From contig WFXT01000242.1 of assembly GCA_015490475.1 (NCBI GenBank), positions 1 through 8,397 on the forward strand: a DNA stretch of 8,397 nt. Reading direction: 5' to 3'. Numbering within the stretch: position 1 is the stretch's first letter; each line of letters opens with the position of its first letter. The notes under the pieces are model-generated. The model was not told the origin of the DNA. It was given only the letters and a program-made list of their open reading frames with translations, and did not search any database. Of the stretch, positions 6,663 through 8,397 are shown one piece after another. Source of the stretch: Bacteroidota bacterium. Its GTDB lineage: Bacteria; Bacteroidota; Bacteroidia; JAADEI01. The position numbers were made by a program, and so were the translations under genes.

Positions 6663-7400
6663 ATGCTACTGTATTCTATAATCCAATTTGAATGGTGGAA
6701 ACTTGGAATTGCTTTTATACCTGTTTTATTTGCTCTCATTATAATATGTCGCTGGACAAATGTATGTTTTAACACGTGGCTTGCTTTAGCCCGTATGGTG
6801 ATACAGTTGTCCCTTGTAGGTTTCATCCTTACGTGGCTTTTTAAACAGGATGTTCCTCTGATATTTATCATGGCTTTGTCTGTAATGCTCTTTGTTGCGG
6901 CGTGGATAGGACTGCGTACCGTACCTTCTAAAAGAAGGAGATTGTATGTATATGCCCTTGCATCAATGTTTATTGGAGGCTTGGTTGCTTTAACGGTGGC
7001 TACTCAGCTGGTTCTTGAAGTTAAGCCATGGTATAATCCGAGGTATCTCATACCTCTGGGTGGAATGGTCTTTTCAAATGCCCTCAATGCGGTTTCGCTT
7101 AGTGCTGAGAGATTTTTTACAGAATTGGAAAGTGGAAAGCCCCTTGTTAAGGCGAGGGGTGTTGCCCTTGCCACAGGATTGATACCTATCACTAATGCTT
7201 TGCTTGCTGTAGGCATAGTTTCCGTACCCGGAGTTATGACAGGGCAGATTCTGGCTGGACAATCCCCTTTTATCGCGGTCAAGTATCAGATTCTAATTAT
7301 GCTAATGGTTTTCACGTCTGCCTCTCTGAGCACAATAGGTTTTCTGTCATTTTTGCAAGGAAACAGGCTTATGAAATTGATTGATAAAAAGCCTGTGTAG
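6663..7400 (+). CDS. fetB: FetB/YbbM (UPF0014) family ABC-type permease
   Basis: A 245-residue polytopic inner-membrane protein with six or seven hydrophobic segments. Family signatures are R44 to Q48 in the second segment, IPLGGMVFSNALNAVSL (130-146) and SVPGVMTGQILAGQSP (187-202) followed by AVKYQ. E. coli FetB pairs with the ATPase FetA and is linked to iron export, and that role is inferred here only from family. No ATPase gene is adjacent. The segment between ER (149-150) and LIP (173-175) seems roughly 15-20 residues shorter than I remember in the family. That stretch normally holds an ALGA-type motif and may contact the ATPase. ATG 6663 lies 49 bp after the tRNA with no clear promoter, so the gene may be transcribed through the tRNA. 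Its last 54 bp overlap the end of coaE on the other strand. Confidence 0.78.
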   Translation: MLLYSIIQFEWWKLGIAFIPVLFALIIICRWTNVCFNTWLALARMVIQLSLVGFILTWLFKQDVPLIFIMALSVMLFVAAWIGLRTVPSKRRRLYVYALASMFIGGLVALTVATQLVLEVKPWYNPRYLIPLGGMVFSNALNAVSLSAERFFTELESGKPLVKARGVALATGLIPITNALLAVGIVSVPGVMTGQILAGQSPFIAVKYQILIMLMVFTSASLSTIGFLSFLQGNRLMKLIDKKPV

Positions 7401-7928
7401 TTTAACTACTTGAGGAATAACAGGGCAATTTTCGTCATTGTATATAACAAAATGTGCTTGTGTTGTTTTGAAATTTTCTGGTAGCTGAAGATGAGCCCGC
7501 TGTTTGTATGCTGGATTTCGCTTCTCCCTTGTGGTTGGTGTAGCATATACTGCTACTATCCAATCTACATGTTTATATAACCCGCTTTCAAAAAGTAGTG
7601 CTGCTTCGTGGATAACATAAGGATGTTTCTGTTCTTTTAACCACTCTTGAAATTTTTGCCATACAACAGGATGTATTATGGCTTCAAGACGTTTACGCTT
7701 ATCATCATCAGAAAATATTATGCTGGCTATTAATTTATAGTCGGGAGTCCCATCTGGCTTGTAAACATTACCTAATAGTGATATTACCTGTGGTTTTATG
7801 TGCGAGTCAGACAATAATTGTTTAGCAACATCGTCAGCTCTGAAAACAGGAACCCCTAAGGATTCAAATATCCGAGACACCATTGTTTTTCCAGAAGCAA
7901 TACCTCCTGTTAAGCCTACTACTTTCAC
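7347..7928 (-). CDS. coaE: Dephospho-CoA kinase
   Basis: A 193-residue P-loop kinase for the last step of coenzyme A synthesis (ATP-dependent 3'-phosphorylation of dephospho-CoA, cytoplasmic). The Walker A GGIASGKT is at 8-15. RADDVAKQLL (30-39) carries the conserved catalytic aspartate region, IHP is at 85-87, and EAALLFESG at 108-116 corresponds to the family's PLLFE. DFVI-type HFVIYND is at 159-165, followed by a QV..L helix. The stretch TREKRNPAYKQRAHLQLP (133-150) is about eight residues shorter than usual. It lacks the familiar R-V-x-x-R-D of the lid region that helps bind ATP, although the frame is continuous. The start is GTG 7926-7928, overlapping the yajC stop by 4 bp, so translation is probably coupled. 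The 3' end is antisense to fetB. Confidence 0.9.
   Translation of the reverse strand: MKVVGLTGGIASGKTMVSRIFESLGVPVFRADDVAKQLLSDSHIKPQVISLLGNVYKPDGTPDYKLIASIIFSDDDKRKRLEAIIHPVVWQKFQEWLKEQKHPYVIHEAALLFESGLYKHVDWIVAVYATPTTREKRNPAYKQRAHLQLPENFKTTQAHFVIYNDENCPVIPQVVKLHRLFINQFHKPVSLQK
7363..7396. repeat. Inverted repeat in the convergent fetB/coaE overlap
   Basis: ACAGGCTT (7363-7370) and AAGCCTGT (7389-7396) are perfect 8-bp arms separated by 18 nt, inside the region where fetB and coaE overlap tail to tail. It could act as a weak bidirectional terminator, but the long loop and absence of a T tract directly after either arm make this uncertain. A second small near-palindrome, GTAGTTTAACTAC, adjoins it at 7397-7409. 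Confidence 0.35.
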
Positions 7929-8275
7929 TTGCTTTTCTCCTTCTTTTCAATTGTTTTGGGATATGCCTGCTTGGTGAAGTCAAGGGACACTGCCGCTCGG
8001 TCAACAGTAATGATAGTGTTATCGCCAGTCCTTAATTTGAGAGTGTTATCATATAATTTAACTATTTCGCCGTGGATGCCCCCAAGGGTTACTATTTTAT
8101 CACCTTCCCGAAGATTCTCAATGAATTTGCGTTGTTCCTTGGCTTTTTTCATTTGTGGTCGTATCAATAGCCAATACATTATGAAAATGATAAGTGCAAA
8201 GAAAGCAAGATTTATTAAAGGATTGGGTCCTTGCGGTTGTGCTGCCTGTTGCAGAATGATTGTTTCCATGTTCAT
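7925..8275 (-). CDS. yajC: YajC, accessory subunit of the Sec translocon
   Basis: A 116-residue single-span inner-membrane protein that associates with SecDF in protein export. The short Gln/Pro-containing N-terminus is followed by one membrane helix (18-38, ending MYWLLI), then the family hallmark RPQMKKAKEQ (39-48). The cytoplasmic domain has GDKIVTLGGIHGEI (58-71), a KLRTGDNTIITVDRAAV strand pair and a Lys-rich tail. ATG 8275 is chosen; ATG 8269 is also possible. An in-frame TTG at 8290 falls inside a perfect -7 promoter element, so it is probably not transcribed. It overlaps coaE by 4 bp. In Bacteroidota these two usually sit near each other, often with a YbbR/CdaR-like gene between them, which is absent here. 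Confidence 0.93.
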   Translation of the reverse strand: MNMETIILQQAAQPQGPNPLINLAFFALIIFIMYWLLIRPQMKKAKEQRKFIENLREGDKIVTLGGIHGEIVKLYDNTLKLRTGDNTIITVDRAAVSLDFTKQAYPKTIEKKEKSK

Positions 8276-8287
8276 GATTGTTTTGAA

Positions 8288-8295
8288 CAAAGGTA
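8288..8295 (-). promoter_or_regulatory. -7 promoter element for yajC-coaE
   Basis: The minus strand reads TACCTTTG, a perfect TAnnTTTG, 12 nt upstream of ATG 8275. Transcription would start near 8284, leaving a leader under about ten nucleotides. No -33 TTG is seen at standard spacing. The position rules against the TTG start at 8290. Confidence 0.5.
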
Positions 8296-8350
8296 ATGTA
8301 TAGTTGAATTCTAAGTGGTGTAGTAATTAATGTTAATCAATCCTTAAATG

Positions 8351-8374
8351 TTTCATAAGTTTGAACTTATGAAA
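8351..8374. repeat. Perfect palindrome with 10-bp arms over promoter and start codon of the right-edge gene
   Basis: Arms TTTCATAAGT (8351-8360) and ACTTATGAAA (8365-8374) are perfectly complementary around TTGA. The right arm contains the probable start codon ATG 8369-8371, and the left arm plus loop contains a -7 element. It could be an operator for a dimeric repressor or an RNA hairpin that hides the start codon. If translation starts at the upstream in-frame ATG 8348 instead, it lies within codons 2-9. Confidence 0.6.
8356..8363 (+). promoter_or_regulatory. -7 promoter element for the right-edge gene
   Basis: TAAGTTTG is a perfect TAnnTTTG ending only 5 nt before ATG 8369. Transcription would begin at or within a few bases of the start codon, giving a leaderless or nearly leaderless mRNA. 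No -33 TTG is visible. It is embedded in the palindrome at 8351-8374. Confidence 0.35.
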
Positions 8375-8397
8375 ATTGCATTAGCACAGATAAATAC
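8369..8397 (+). CDS. nadE: N-terminus of probable glutamine-dependent NAD+ synthetase (3' end outside window)
   Basis: Nine codons are visible, MKIALAQIN, and then the window ends. This is the typical opening of the nitrilase-type glutaminase domain at the N-terminus of long NAD+ synthetases, which make NAD+ from nicotinate adenine dinucleotide with glutamine as nitrogen donor. Other carbon-nitrogen hydrolases begin in a similar way, so the name rests on very little sequence. A second in-frame ATG at 8348 would add MFHKFEL; family N-termini favour 8369. A TAA in frame at 8345 excludes anything further upstream. It is divergent from yajC across about 93 bp. Confidence 0.5.

Noticed and set aside
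7929..8303. Plus-strand open frame antisense to yajC
   Set aside because: It mirrors YajC almost exactly over its full length and has no recognisable motif, while YajC is unmistakable.

Overview
The window is compact chromosomal DNA, most likely from a member of the Bacteroidota. The evidence is moderate GC content, few Shine-Dalgarno sequences, and perfect TAnnTTTG (-7) promoter elements just upstream of several starts. A YajC-CoaE pair, an M1 peptidase with a signal peptide ending in the style common in that phylum, and the N-terminus of a probable NAD+ synthetase also fit. I see no mobile element, CRISPR array, rRNA gene or gene-free stretch above 300 bases.

Layout. 3-227 (+) is the unrecognised C-terminal end of a gene that starts outside the window. 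It converges, 4 bp apart, on a leftward block (4819 to 232). In transcription order that block holds a short-chain dehydrogenase/reductase, a very large secreted M1-family metallopeptidase, and a ThiE/TenI-family thiamin gene that begins immediately after the peptidase stop codon. Divergent from it, after only 37 bp, is a sodium-coupled NSS/SNF transporter (4857-6476). It is followed by tRNA-Ser(UGA) (6525-6613) and a FetB/UPF0014-type permease (6663-7400). The permease runs tail to tail into coaE with a 54-bp overlap. coaE lies downstream of yajC with a 4-bp overlap, reading left. The right edge (8369-8397) holds the first nine codons of a rightward gene, probably glutamine-dependent NAD+ synthetase.

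Main points. (1) The peptidase ends in a roughly 380-residue outer-membrane barrel with hallmarks of the Omp85/surface-antigen family: an LRGY motif, the late strand pattern and a terminal Phe. It would be an M1 protease physically fused to an Omp85-like barrel. (2) The NSS transporter carries a roughly 100-residue hydrophilic, beta-rich insertion in the periplasmic loop between TM9 and TM10. (3) A perfect 10-bp-arm palindrome at 8351-8374 covers both a perfect -7 element and the likely start codon of the right-edge gene. (4) Three housekeeping-type proteins (ThiE/TenI, CoaE, FetB) look altered or shortened at positions that normally matter for function. These comparisons are from memory of the families and need alignment.

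The genes do not form one pathway. They cover cofactor metabolism (thiamin, CoA, probably NAD), envelope proteolysis and secretion support (M1-barrel, YajC), and transport (NSS, FetB).
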